Assembly (NCBI GenBank): GCA_004347955.1
Contig: QNVH01000055.1
Span: 1-5,816 of the forward strand
Source of the DNA: Thermoproteota archaeon
Lineage (GTDB): Archaea > Thermoproteota > Methanomethylicia > Methanomethylicales > Methanomethylicaceae
Direction: 5' to 3'
DNA length: 5,816 nt
The notes under the pieces are model-generated. The model ran no database searches, was not told the DNA's origin, and saw only the letters and a program-made list of their open reading frames with translations. Within the stretch, counting starts at the first letter, position 1; every line of letters begins with the position of its first letter. Positions 1 to 5,259 of this stretch are shown here, one piece after another. Both the position numbers and the translations under genes were made by a program.

Positions 1-99
1 TTAGCCGATGTATTTGTGGGTTTTATCCGGCGCCATAAAGCCCGTAGGATGCAAATGACAGGCACTGGACAAACGGGTCTTTGTTTTAAAAAGACTTAA
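1..99 (+). other. Open frame entering from the left edge, possible upstream part of the beta-CASP gene
   Basis: Frame 1 is open from the first base to a TAA at 97-99 and reads LADVFVGFIRRHKARRMQMT and onward. The nuclease downstream is read in frame 2, which has a TGA at 56-58. In archaeal beta-CASP proteins the stretch before the AGH motif is a short D-V...I-R-R-like linker, so this frame could be the authentic preceding sequence, joined to the downstream frame by a one-base insertion or equivalent indel near the A/T-rich run at 84-92. The resemblance is weak. The frame may instead be the tail of another gene or chance. Confidence 0.3.
75..97 (+). repeat. Hairpin just before the readable nuclease frame
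   Basis: GTCTTT (77-82) pairs with AAAGAC (90-95) around a 7-base loop, GTTTTAA, and two G-T wobble pairs extend the stem outward. The loop and right arm include a TTTTAAAAA run that could be mistaken for a TATA box. However, it lies only about 14 bases before the GTG at 101, which is too close for a normal archaeal promoter. It may simply be the low-complexity site where a frameshift occurred. Confidence 0.35.
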
Positions 100-100
100 G

Positions 101-1186
101 GTGAACTTCCACAACGCAGGGCACATACTCGGGTCCACGATGACCGAGTTCCTCTACAACGGGTACAGAATAATCTTCTCAGGCGATCTGGGGACCTCCT
201 CAAACCACCTCAGGTACTGGAGAACTGACGACTTGGCATATCCCGACGTGCTCATATGCGAAGGGACGTATGGCGGCAAGAACAGGAAGGGCAGGGAAGA
301 GATTGCCAGGGAGTTTGTGGACTCCATAAGGGCGGCGCTGGAGCGGGGCGGGAAGGTCCTTCTTCCTATATTCGCCGTAGGCAAAACCCAAGAAGTCCTA
401 AAGATCCTTAAGGATAACTGGAACAAACTGCCCAATGTGGACATATATCTGGAGGGGATGTCGATAGAGACTCTCCGTGTCTACGAACAGTTCCTGATAT
501 ACATGGACGACAGGGTCAGGAGGGGTTACCTGTTCAACAACATAAACCCATTCAGGTGGGAGGCACTAAAGACCTTCAAATCACTCTCGGAGAGGAGACG
601 CCTCCACCTGAGGGACGGTCCTTGCATAATAATGGCTCCCTCAGGCATGCTCAGAGGGGGGTGGAGCGTATGGCACATGATCAGGCTGGCATCGTCTGAG
701 AAGAACCTCATAGGGATACTCGGCCATATGGAAAAAGGCACAGTGGGCTATGACCTAGTAAACAATGTGAGGGAGTTTAGGCTATTCGACATGATAACTA
801 GGAAGGAGGTTGATGTGAAGGTTAAATGCGAGGTTGCAGCCTTTGAAATCTCCGCCCATGCAATGCACAACGAACTTTGTAACTACATATCCAGGGTCAA
901 GCCAGAGAAGTTGATACTTGTCCATGGAGAAGAAGCAAATCTTTTGAGCCTGGCGGAGTCGGTTAAACAGCACACGGGAGAAATAATAATACCATCAAAT
1001 GGGGACAAGATCGATCTTCAGGCTAAATGTACCTCAGATGAGGCTGAAAAGAGTGTAGAGATCCCAATATCAGAAGATCTTGCAATCCTGCTCCCGGCAT
1101 CAACCAAAGTGAAGGTCAGACTCAACGGGAAAATAAAATACGCGAAGAGCGAAGATCTAAAGTCCCTAGCAAGGAACGCTTCTTAG
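101..1186 (+). CDS. Beta-CASP metallo-beta-lactamase RNA nuclease (aCPSF2/CPSF73-like), N-terminally incomplete
   Basis: This belongs to the metallo-beta-lactamase/beta-CASP family, whose archaeal CPSF-like members are zinc-dependent RNases acting in mRNA 3'-end processing and RNA turnover in the cytoplasm. Visible motifs (numbered from the GTG at 101) are motif 3 NAGHILGS with H8, motif 4 FSGD with D29, beta-CASP motif A CEGTYGG with E54, the PSGMLRGG segment near 180-187, motif B SAHA with H253, and motif C VHGE with H275. The N-terminal third of the lactamase fold, including the zinc-binding HxHxDH (motif 2), is absent from this frame. A frame-2 TGA at 56-58 blocks extension, whereas frame 1 is open to the window edge. 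Intact relatives are roughly 400-430 residues and this frame gives 361, with no KH domains as in aCPSF1. The GTG is a poor start because GGTGA overlaps it. Either the gene is frameshifted upstream (real or a sequencing error) or it is a truncated remnant. The conserved remainder argues for recent damage or an error. Family call sure, integrity unsure. Confidence 0.85.
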   Translation: MNFHNAGHILGSTMTEFLYNGYRIIFSGDLGTSSNHLRYWRTDDLAYPDVLICEGTYGGKNRKGREEIAREFVDSIRAALERGGKVLLPIFAVGKTQEVLKILKDNWNKLPNVDIYLEGMSIETLRVYEQFLIYMDDRVRRGYLFNNINPFRWEALKTFKSLSERRRLHLRDGPCIIMAPSGMLRGGWSVWHMIRLASSEKNLIGILGHMEKGTVGYDLVNNVREFRLFDMITRKEVDVKVKCEVAAFEISAHAMHNELCNYISRVKPEKLILVHGEEANLLSLAESVKQHTGEIIIPSNGDKIDLQAKCTSDEAEKSVEIPISEDLAILLPASTKVKVRLNGKIKYAKSEDLKSLARNAS

Positions 1187-2067
1187 CCGTGGAAATATTC
1201 GGTCCCGATCTTTTTACTCTCAAGCCCGGGCACCCCGCAGGCGTCTGCCCTGCATTGCCGACAGAGCCTGAACTGAGGAATGTACCTTTCTGCGATGCCC
1301 CTCGCCATCTCAAGCTCTGTGCATGTGGGCCCCCTCAGATCTTTAAAATGGTGCATCGGTATAAGGGGTATTATATTCATCAAACTTGCCCCCCTTTTGG
1401 CTGCCTCCTCGGCGATCTTTGGTATCTCTTCCATGTTCAGGTCCGGTATGAGTACTGTGTTCACCTTAACCACTATGCCTCTTTTGACAAGGGCTTCGAT
1501 GCCCCTCAGCTGCTTCCCGATCAGGAGTTCTGCAGCCTCTTCCCCTCGTAAGATCCTGCCATTGTACTTGACCCATTCATAGATCTTGGACCCAACCTTT
1601 GGGTCTATGGCATTTATCGTTATGGTCACGGTCCTCACATTCAGGGCTTCGAGCTCGGCTGCCTTATCCTCTACCAAAAGTCCGTTGGTTGAGAGGCAAG
1701 TGATCAGGTCTGGCCACCGTTCCCTAACGATCGACAATGCCTCAAAGGTTGACTGATTCTCAAGGCTCTCCCCTGGTCCTGCTATTCCCACAACCTTAAG
1801 GTTCGGAACGCTCTTTATTTCGGCCTCCAGCCTCTTGATGGCCCCCTCAGCGCTCAGTATGCATGCCGAGACCCCTGGTCTGTTCTCACATTTGTTTATC
1901 CTCCTGACGCAGTAGTTACACTGGATATTGCATCTTGGCGCCACAGGCAGGTGGATCCTCGCGACCTTATAGTGGGCTTTGACCCCAAAGCACGGGTGTG
2001 CTGCTGTCAGGTGTGCAAATTTTGAGCCTATGCCCGCCCATTTGGGGTTTTGCGCCAAAGTGACCAC
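1183..2067 (-). CDS. nifB: Radical SAM protein NifB (FeMo-cofactor core assembly), archaeal short form
   Basis: NifB is the radical-SAM enzyme that fuses two 4Fe-4S clusters and inserts a carbide to make NifB-co, the 8Fe precursor of nitrogenase cofactors. The 294-residue protein has the family's N-terminal HPC (H24, C26) and RIHLPVAPRC, the SAM cluster CxxxCxxC at C46/C50/C53, then C60 followed by ENRPGV, GIAGPGE at 94-100, CLSTNGL at 124-130, VNTVLIP in the second half of the barrel, and CRQCRADA with C269 and C272 near the C-terminus. The histidine and cysteines outside the SAM motif match the K-cluster ligand positions known for the family. The ENRPGV spacing resembles methanogen (MJ1093-type) NifB rather than the DCVNESRPGV of bacteria, and there is no NifX-like C-terminal domain. 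The GTG start is the first possible one, because an in-frame TAA lies at 2089-2091. No nitrogenase structural genes are in the window. Many archaea carry nifB without an obvious nitrogenase, so its product use here is open. The 3' end overlaps the convergent nuclease gene by 4 bases. Confidence 0.95.
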   Translation of the reverse strand: MVTLAQNPKWAGIGSKFAHLTAAHPCFGVKAHYKVARIHLPVAPRCNIQCNYCVRRINKCENRPGVSACILSAEGAIKRLEAEIKSVPNLKVVGIAGPGESLENQSTFEALSIVRERWPDLITCLSTNGLLVEDKAAELEALNVRTVTITINAIDPKVGSKIYEWVKYNGRILRGEEAAELLIGKQLRGIEALVKRGIVVKVNTVLIPDLNMEEIPKIAEEAAKRGASLMNIIPLIPMHHFKDLRGPTCTELEMARGIAERYIPQFRLCRQCRADACGVPGLESKKIGTEYFHG

Positions 2068-2088
2068 ATTATATATTTTATAACCAAG

Positions 2089-2096
2089 TTATATAA
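2089..2096 (-). promoter_or_regulatory. TATA box of nifB, leaderless arrangement
   Basis: TTATATAA on the minus strand (a self-complementary octamer) is centred about 25-26 bases upstream of the nifB GTG and preceded by an A-rich BRE-like AAAAGC. That spacing places transcription start at or next to the start codon, as in leaderless archaeal mRNAs, and no Shine-Dalgarno sequence is present. A second A/T box, TATAAAATATATA, lies nearer the gene at about 2071-2083 and is too close to serve this start. The box begins within seven bases of the stop codon of the winged-helix gene. Confidence 0.6.
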
Positions 2097-2100
2097 GCTT

Positions 2101-2508
2101 TTAACCGGTCCACTTGGTGTAGGCCTCTGCAAGCCTCTTGAGGGCTCCAGCGAAGTCCCTGCTTAGTATGTACTTGGACTCAGAAGGACGGTACTCCAAG
2201 ATCCCGAGTGGTACGAGGTAGTTCTTTATCACAGCGTATGCGGCGCTCCTCCTCCTCGGCATCAGCCTCTCGTTGATATAGTTGGACATCTCGCTTGTGG
2301 TCACCCATCTGACCTTCCCGCGGTTCTCCTGGTCACTTTTTGACTTTATCCATTCGAGTAGGACCGTCGCAATCTCTCTGTAAGATTCGGCGCTTGTGAA
2401 TATGACGTCCATGATGTCTTTCAGACCCATGCTGCTCGACACTGCGCCAGCTTCAAAGAACATCCTACCCATCCTCTTTTTCTTTTTGGTCACAATTCTT
2501 CTTGGCAA
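2101..2508 (-). CDS. Small basic winged-helix domain protein of unknown function
   Basis: I do not recognise a named family. The 135-residue protein opens with a lysine/arginine-rich tail (PRRIVTKKKKR), followed by a helical segment around 28-57 (DIMDVIFTSAESYREIA...) and a region near 66-118 that reads as a winged helix-turn-helix. In it, TTSEMSNYINERL forms the first helices, SAAYAVIKNYLVPLGILEYR the recognition helix and turn, and SKYILS the wing strand. A final helix (DFAGALKRLAEAYTKW) may mediate dimerisation. This suggests a DNA-binding or nucleoprotein role, but that is inference. The start chosen is TTG at 2508, with GAGGGG about 11 bases upstream (2520-2525). GTG at 2493 and ATG at 2472 are possible alternatives that would shorten the basic tail. 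It lies 33 bases upstream of nifB in the same direction, though nifB seems to have its own promoter. No transfer signature is obvious. Confidence 0.75.
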   Translation of the reverse strand: MPRRIVTKKKKRMGRMFFEAGAVSSSMGLKDIMDVIFTSAESYREIATVLLEWIKSKSDQENRGKVRWVTTSEMSNYINERLMPRRRSAAYAVIKNYLVPLGILEYRPSESKYILSRDFAGALKRLAEAYTKWTG

Positions 2509-2632
2509 TTTGGTATTAACCCCTCAATTGCACCCTATTGAATGCCATATTGAACGTTCTAGTTTTTAATTGTATGCCCTGATTGAGGTGCCAACAGAGA
2601 AGCAGATCGTTGCGAATTGCCTCTTCGGAATA

Positions 2633-2661
2633 GGGCCCCCCACAAAAAAAGAGGGGCGCCC
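2633..2661. repeat. GC-rich hairpin with an A7 loop
   Basis: GGGCCCCCC (2633-2641) pairs with GGGGCGCCC (2653-2661), eight of nine positions, around an 11-base loop containing A7. Read leftward, the loop is a T7 tract. It does not sit at the end of any gene, so a terminator role is not supported by position. It could belong to a non-coding RNA or to the leader of the downstream gene. Confidence 0.5.
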
Positions 2662-2678
2662 TTGAGGTGGCATTTTTC

Positions 2679-2695
2679 ACGGCATCTAATGCCGT
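2679..2695. repeat. Perfect 7-bp inverted repeat
   Basis: ACGGCAT and ATGCCGT are perfectly complementary across a 3-base CTA loop. They are flanked by a further TTGAG (2662-2666) / CTCAA (2696-2700) pair that would close a larger, bulged stem. It lies about 100 bases before the probable start of the plus-strand gene, just upstream of its candidate TATA box. It could be a protein-binding operator or part of an RNA fold. Confidence 0.5.
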
Positions 2696-2738
2696 CTCAA
2701 CCCCGGGTTTGCTGATGGCTTTATGAGCCAGATTTGCC

Positions 2739-2745
2739 TTTATAG
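2739..2745 (+). promoter_or_regulatory. Candidate TATA box for the gene at 2795
   Basis: TTTATAG lies about 52 bases before the ATG at 2795. A start of transcription some 25-27 bases downstream would leave a leader of about 26 bases carrying a GGGGA ribosome binding site. Its position inside the longer possible reading frame (ATG at 2723) supports the shorter protein. The match to the archaeal consensus is only fair. Confidence 0.35.
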
Positions 2746-2785
2746 AAGAGGGCAGCAACCCATAAACCAGAAACTTTTTGAATTA

Positions 2786-2790
2786 GGGGA
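2786..2790 (+). promoter_or_regulatory. Ribosome binding site deciding the start at 2795
   Basis: GGGGA sits four bases before ATG 2795 and can pair partly with the 16S 3' end. The alternative in-frame ATG at 2723 has no comparable site upstream. Confidence 0.4.
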
Positions 2791-2794
2791 ACAA

Positions 2795-3268
2795 ATGAAT
2801 AAAATAAGAGGGCTGGTTTTGACAAGAACCTCTCCCCTTCGCAGAAGAGAGTCCCTGACAAGGCTTGAGGTAGACAAAGCCATATTCTCCGCATCCGAGA
2901 AGATTTCAGACCTGATATACGCATCAGCCTTCCCTGCCCACTCCATGGAAGGATACATCGACCTTTGGGAGCTTGAAAGTGTGGTGGGCACCATATTGAC
3001 TGAGACTGTCAATGAGCTTACCACCGTGGATCCAGCCGCTGGAGAGGAATTCTCCTTCGAGGTGAAGAACAGGCCCAGCCTAATTGACGATATGGTGACT
3101 CTCATCCTAGAGTGTGTCAAGGACGCCTTCGGATCCTCGATCGAGATAGAATATCCGACCCCAAGAATAATTTTCCTCAAATCGTTATGGAGCAGGTCCA
3201 AGAGTTTTATCAGGAGAGAGTTCCGCCTCACCATATATGAAATGCTGACCGGTCTGATCAGGAAATGA
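2795..3268 (+). CDS. Hypothetical helical protein, function unknown
   Basis: I do not recognise this protein. With the ATG at 2795 it has 157 residues. It starts with a basic segment (MNKIRGLVLTRTSPLRRRES), continues with amphipathic helices (LEVDKAIFSASEKISDLIYAS and others), has an acidic middle with DLWELESVVGTILTETVNELTTVD, and ends with a basic helical tail (RSKSFIRREFRLTIYEMLTG). There is no signal peptide, membrane segment, metal-binding motif or cysteine cluster. A start at 2723 would add 24 residues. I prefer 2795 because it has a GGGGA site upstream, because the extra codons are A/T-rich and because a TATA-like box falls inside the extension. The acyl-CoA synthetase gene follows after 64 bases with no clear promoter between, so the two may be co-transcribed. 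That spacing is loose, and a functional link is only a guess. Confidence 0.7.
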   Translation: MNKIRGLVLTRTSPLRRRESLTRLEVDKAIFSASEKISDLIYASAFPAHSMEGYIDLWELESVVGTILTETVNELTTVDPAAGEEFSFEVKNRPSLIDDMVTLILECVKDAFGSSIEIEYPTPRIIFLKSLWSRSKSFIRREFRLTIYEMLTGLIRK

Positions 3269-3293
3269 CTGAGGGGGAAGGCATTGTTAGAGA

Positions 3294-3315
3294 ACCCCGC
3301 CCTAGAGGACGGGGT
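3294..3315 (+). repeat. Hairpin between the hypothetical gene and the CoA ligase gene
   Basis: ACCCCG (3294-3299) and CGGGGT (3310-3315) form a perfect 6-bp GC-rich stem. The interior CC and GG can extend it after a C-A mismatch, leaving a TAGA loop. It starts 25 bases after the upstream stop codon and ends five bases before the AGGTGA ribosome binding site. No T tract follows, so it is not a typical archaeal terminator. It could be an RNA processing or stability element, or could modulate translation of the CoA ligase subunit. Confidence 0.5.
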
Positions 3316-3320
3316 GCCCC

Positions 3321-3326
3321 AGGTGA
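3321..3326 (+). promoter_or_regulatory. Strong Shine-Dalgarno site of the CoA ligase gene
   Basis: AGGTGA is a full match to the archaeal 16S 3' anti-Shine-Dalgarno core, six bases before ATG 3333. It fixes the start of the 462-residue frame and shows that translation is leadered rather than leaderless. Confidence 0.75.
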
Positions 3327-3332
3327 ACCTAG

Positions 3333-4721
3333 ATGGATGAACTGTTCTTCCCTAAGAGGATTTGCATAGTTGGTGCCTCGCGGGATCCGCTTGCCTTGGG
3401 TCACATAATTTTGAAGAATGTCCTAAGCGGGGGTTTTTCTGGGGATGTCTATCCGGTAAACCCAAAATGTGAGAGCCTCCTTGGACTGAAGTGTTACAGG
3501 TCTGTCAGAGAGCTCCCTGCCGTTCCCGATCTCGCAATAGTGTCAGTCCCCGCTGTCACGGTGCCATCTGTCGTAGGAGAGTGCGGGGAGAAGGGCATCC
3601 CCTATGCCGTAATTATAACCGCCGGCTTCAAGGAGACTGGCGAGAGGGGGATGGAGCTGGAGAGGGAGGTTTTGAAGGTCGCGAAAGAGAAAGGTGTGCG
3701 GATAATTGGTCCGAACTGTATGGGCCTGTACAACTCCTTCAATAACTTGACGGCAACCTTCACGTTGATGGTCCCCAAACAGGGCGATATATCATTCATT
3801 TCCCAGAGCGGGGCTGTTGGGACCACGATGCTCGCATGGGCAAAGAAGGCAGGCATAGGGTTCAGCAAATTCATAAGCATTGGCAACGAGTCCGATATCT
3901 CCCTGCCTGAACTCTTATCTTATCTCTCCAATGATCCAACGACAAGGGTTATAACGGTCTACATGGAGTCCGTGAAGGACGGGAGAACTTTTGTAGATGC
4001 CCTCCGTAGGGTGGCTTCAAACAAACCCACGATAATACTAAAGGTCGGCTCTACACCGTCAGGAGCTAAGGCAGCGGCATCCCACACCGGAGCCATAGCC
4101 GTCGAGTCTTCGATTCTGGAAGGGATCTTCCGGCAGTTCTCCGTCGTCCAGGCGAAGGATACCGAAGAGCTGTTCGAGCTGGCATATGCCTTTTCATCCC
4201 TGCCTCTCCCGGCTGGAAGGTCTGCAGCGGTAGTTTCCTCAGGCGGGGGGTGGGCGATTGAGTGCGCAGATGCCCTAGAGAGTTCGGGGATCCACCTGAA
4301 ACCATTATCCGAATCCCTGATTAGAGAGCTGGATGGTTTGCTGCCCCCATACTGGTCGAGGAGAAACCCACTAGATATGGTGGCGTCCATAAATTCTGAG
4401 GCTTACTACCGAGCCGTCAGGTTATTGGTGGAGAGCGACTTTGACATGGTCTTCCTCATTGGGTACGGAGTCTTGGGATCGATAGCCATACCTGCGGCGG
4501 TGGACAAGGACGTGGAGTATGCTAAGAAGATATCTGAATTGGTTCGCATTTTTGGAAAACCGATCTTTGTGGTGGACGTCCTCGGGGAGGAGCTCAGTGA
4601 GTGCGCAAGGACATTTAGGCGGCACAATCTGCCGGTGTTCAGAACTGTCAAATCTGCCGTCAGGGTTGCGTCAGAAATGGTTAGGTACAGCGCCCGCCTC
4701 AGAAGATTTTCCTTCAGTTAG
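3333..4721 (+). CDS. Acetate/acyl-CoA synthetase (ADP-forming) alpha subunit
   Basis: This is the alpha subunit of the NDP-forming acyl-CoA synthetase (ACD) family, which converts acyl-CoA, ADP and phosphate to acid, CoA and ATP by way of a phosphohistidine. It is a main route of substrate-level ATP synthesis in anaerobic archaea. The 462 residues match the usual separate alpha subunit (about 460). An N-terminal CoA-binding Rossmann domain (1-130) shows IVGAS near 12-16, PVNPK at 41-45 and GPNCMGL at 126-132. The succinyl-CoA-ligase-like domains follow, with FISQSGA at 155-161, SIGNESD at 182-188 and SHTGAIA at 250-256, where H251 is the expected phosphohistidine. NPLDM at 345-349 opens the third domain. 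That domain diverges afterwards (IPAAVDKDVEYAKKI) from the best-known ACDs, so the acyl substrate cannot be stated. No ATP-grasp beta subunit lies within the window, so a partner encoded elsewhere is needed. The gene converges with lrp, leaving 13 bases between stop codons. Confidence 0.9.
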   Translation: MDELFFPKRICIVGASRDPLALGHIILKNVLSGGFSGDVYPVNPKCESLLGLKCYRSVRELPAVPDLAIVSVPAVTVPSVVGECGEKGIPYAVIITAGFKETGERGMELEREVLKVAKEKGVRIIGPNCMGLYNSFNNLTATFTLMVPKQGDISFISQSGAVGTTMLAWAKKAGIGFSKFISIGNESDISLPELLSYLSNDPTTRVITVYMESVKDGRTFVDALRRVASNKPTIILKVGSTPSGAKAAASHTGAIAVESSILEGIFRQFSVVQAKDTEELFELAYAFSSLPLPAGRSAAVVSSGGGWAIECADALESSGIHLKPLSESLIRELDGLLPPYWSRRNPLDMVASINSEAYYRAVRLLVESDFDMVFLIGYGVLGSIAIPAAVDKDVEYAKKISELVRIFGKPIFVVDVLGEELSECARTFRRHNLPVFRTVKSAVRVASEMVRYSARLRRFSFS

Positions 4722-4734
4722 CCAGCTCAACGCA

Positions 4735-5181
4735 TCAAAGGCTCAGCTTGACATCCTCCTTGACCACGTTCAGGGCTATGCTCGTTACTGACCTCTTGAC
4801 GTGGGGCATCCTGAGCACGTCCTTTATGAATTTATTCAGCTCTGCCCTTCCCCTGAACTTTGCAATTATGACTATGTCAAAGTCGCCCGTTATGTCGTAG
4901 ACAGCTATAACTGGGGGCGATCTAGCTAATGCTTTCTCCACATCAACTATGTGCGCTCCCTCGACCTGCATGAGTATTATGGCTGTGAGTTCGAACCCCA
5001 ACTTCTCAGGGTCCAAGATCGTGGAGAAACTTTTTATTATGCCCTCGCTCGTTAGCCTCTTGACCCTGTTATGCACAGTCCCCACCGATAAACCGAGTTT
5101 ATTTGCGATTTCCCTGTAACTGGTCCTAGAGTCCTCTTGGAGCAACCTCAGTATCTCTATATCTGTGTTGTCGAGATTCAT
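4735..5181 (-). CDS. Lrp/AsnC family transcriptional regulator
   Basis: These are feast/famine DNA-binding regulators that form dimers and octamers and often sense amino acids. The 148 residues are the normal length. An N-terminal winged helix (LDNTDIEILRLLQEDSRTSYREIA..., with recognition helix LSVGTVHNRVKRL near 31-43) is followed by a short hinge and the RAM ligand-binding and oligomerisation domain from about 62 onward, with the characteristic ITGDFDIVI near 97-105 and a final SIALNVVKED strand. The ATG at 5181 is fixed by AGGTGA seven bases upstream. A perfect palindrome sits at the predicted transcription start, suggesting autorepression. The targets are unknown. Its convergent neighbour, the CoA ligase subunit, and its own promoter are natural candidates, but neither is shown. 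Confidence 0.93.
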   Translation of the reverse strand: MNLDNTDIEILRLLQEDSRTSYREIANKLGLSVGTVHNRVKRLTSEGIIKSFSTILDPEKLGFELTAIILMQVEGAHIVDVEKALARSPPVIAVYDITGDFDIVIIAKFRGRAELNKFIKDVLRMPHVKRSVTSIALNVVKEDVKLSL

Positions 5182-5188
5182 GTTTTAT

Positions 5189-5194
5189 TCACCT
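5189..5194 (-). promoter_or_regulatory. Shine-Dalgarno site of the Lrp gene
   Basis: The minus strand reads AGGTGA, seven bases before the ATG at 5181. It is the same sequence as the site of the CoA ligase gene and decides this start. Confidence 0.7.
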
Positions 5195-5210
5195 TTACTT
5201 AATCTACACT

Positions 5211-5226
5211 CATTTTGTACAAAATG
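5211..5226. promoter_or_regulatory. Perfect 16-bp palindrome, probable Lrp operator
   Basis: CATTTTGTACAAAATG equals its own reverse complement over all 16 bases. It lies 30-45 bases upstream of the lrp ATG and spans the transcription start predicted from the TATA box at 5239-5248. A/T-rich palindromes of about this size are typical targets of archaeal Lrp-like dimers. Occupancy here would block RNA polymerase, giving negative autoregulation. That the Lrp protein binds it is inference. Confidence 0.6.
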
Positions 5227-5238
5227 TAGAAGAAGATG

Positions 5239-5254
5239 TATTTTTAAATTTTCA
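5239..5254 (-). promoter_or_regulatory. BRE/TATA promoter of the Lrp gene
   Basis: The minus strand reads TGAAAATTTAAAAATA, which is a BRE-like TGAAAA followed by the TATA element TTTAAAAATA centred near 5244. A start about 26 bases downstream falls near 5218, giving a leader of roughly 37 bases containing the AGGTGA site. The A/T core TTTTTAAATTTT is nearly symmetrical, so weak rightward initiation is also conceivable. Confidence 0.6.
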
Positions 5255-5259
5255 CAACA

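Larger units (their letters stand above)
2509..2722. other. Intergenic region between divergent genes, structured DNA
   Basis: This is the divergent spacer between the winged-helix gene (minus) and the unknown gene at 2795 (plus). It holds two hairpins (2633-2661 and 2679-2695) and an imperfect direct repeat TTGAGGTGsCA (2583-2593 and 2662-2672, 10 of 11 bases equal). An A/T stretch near 2562-2571 (ATTAAAAACT on the minus strand) is a possible promoter for the winged-helix gene. A minus-strand frame (2516-2758, 80 codons) is open across it but resembles no family I know. It contains both hairpins and is treated as non-coding here. No tRNA or box C/D pattern was found. Confidence 0.4.

Noticed and set aside
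1189..1582. Plus-strand open frames inside nifB
   Set aside because: They are antisense to a strongly conserved radical SAM protein and have no recognisable features.
2642..2661. T7 tract (minus strand) as a transcription terminator
   Set aside because: No leftward gene ends upstream of it, so its position does not fit termination.
2516..2758. 80-codon minus-strand frame just upstream of the winged-helix gene
   Set aside because: It resembles no family I know, lacks a ribosome binding site, contains both hairpins and overlaps the promoter area of the plus-strand gene. It was left as non-coding, though a small protein cannot be fully excluded.
3959..4390. 143-codon minus-strand frame inside the CoA ligase gene
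   Set aside because: It is antisense to conserved motifs including the phosphohistidine loop; it is a shadow of the codon bias on the coding strand.
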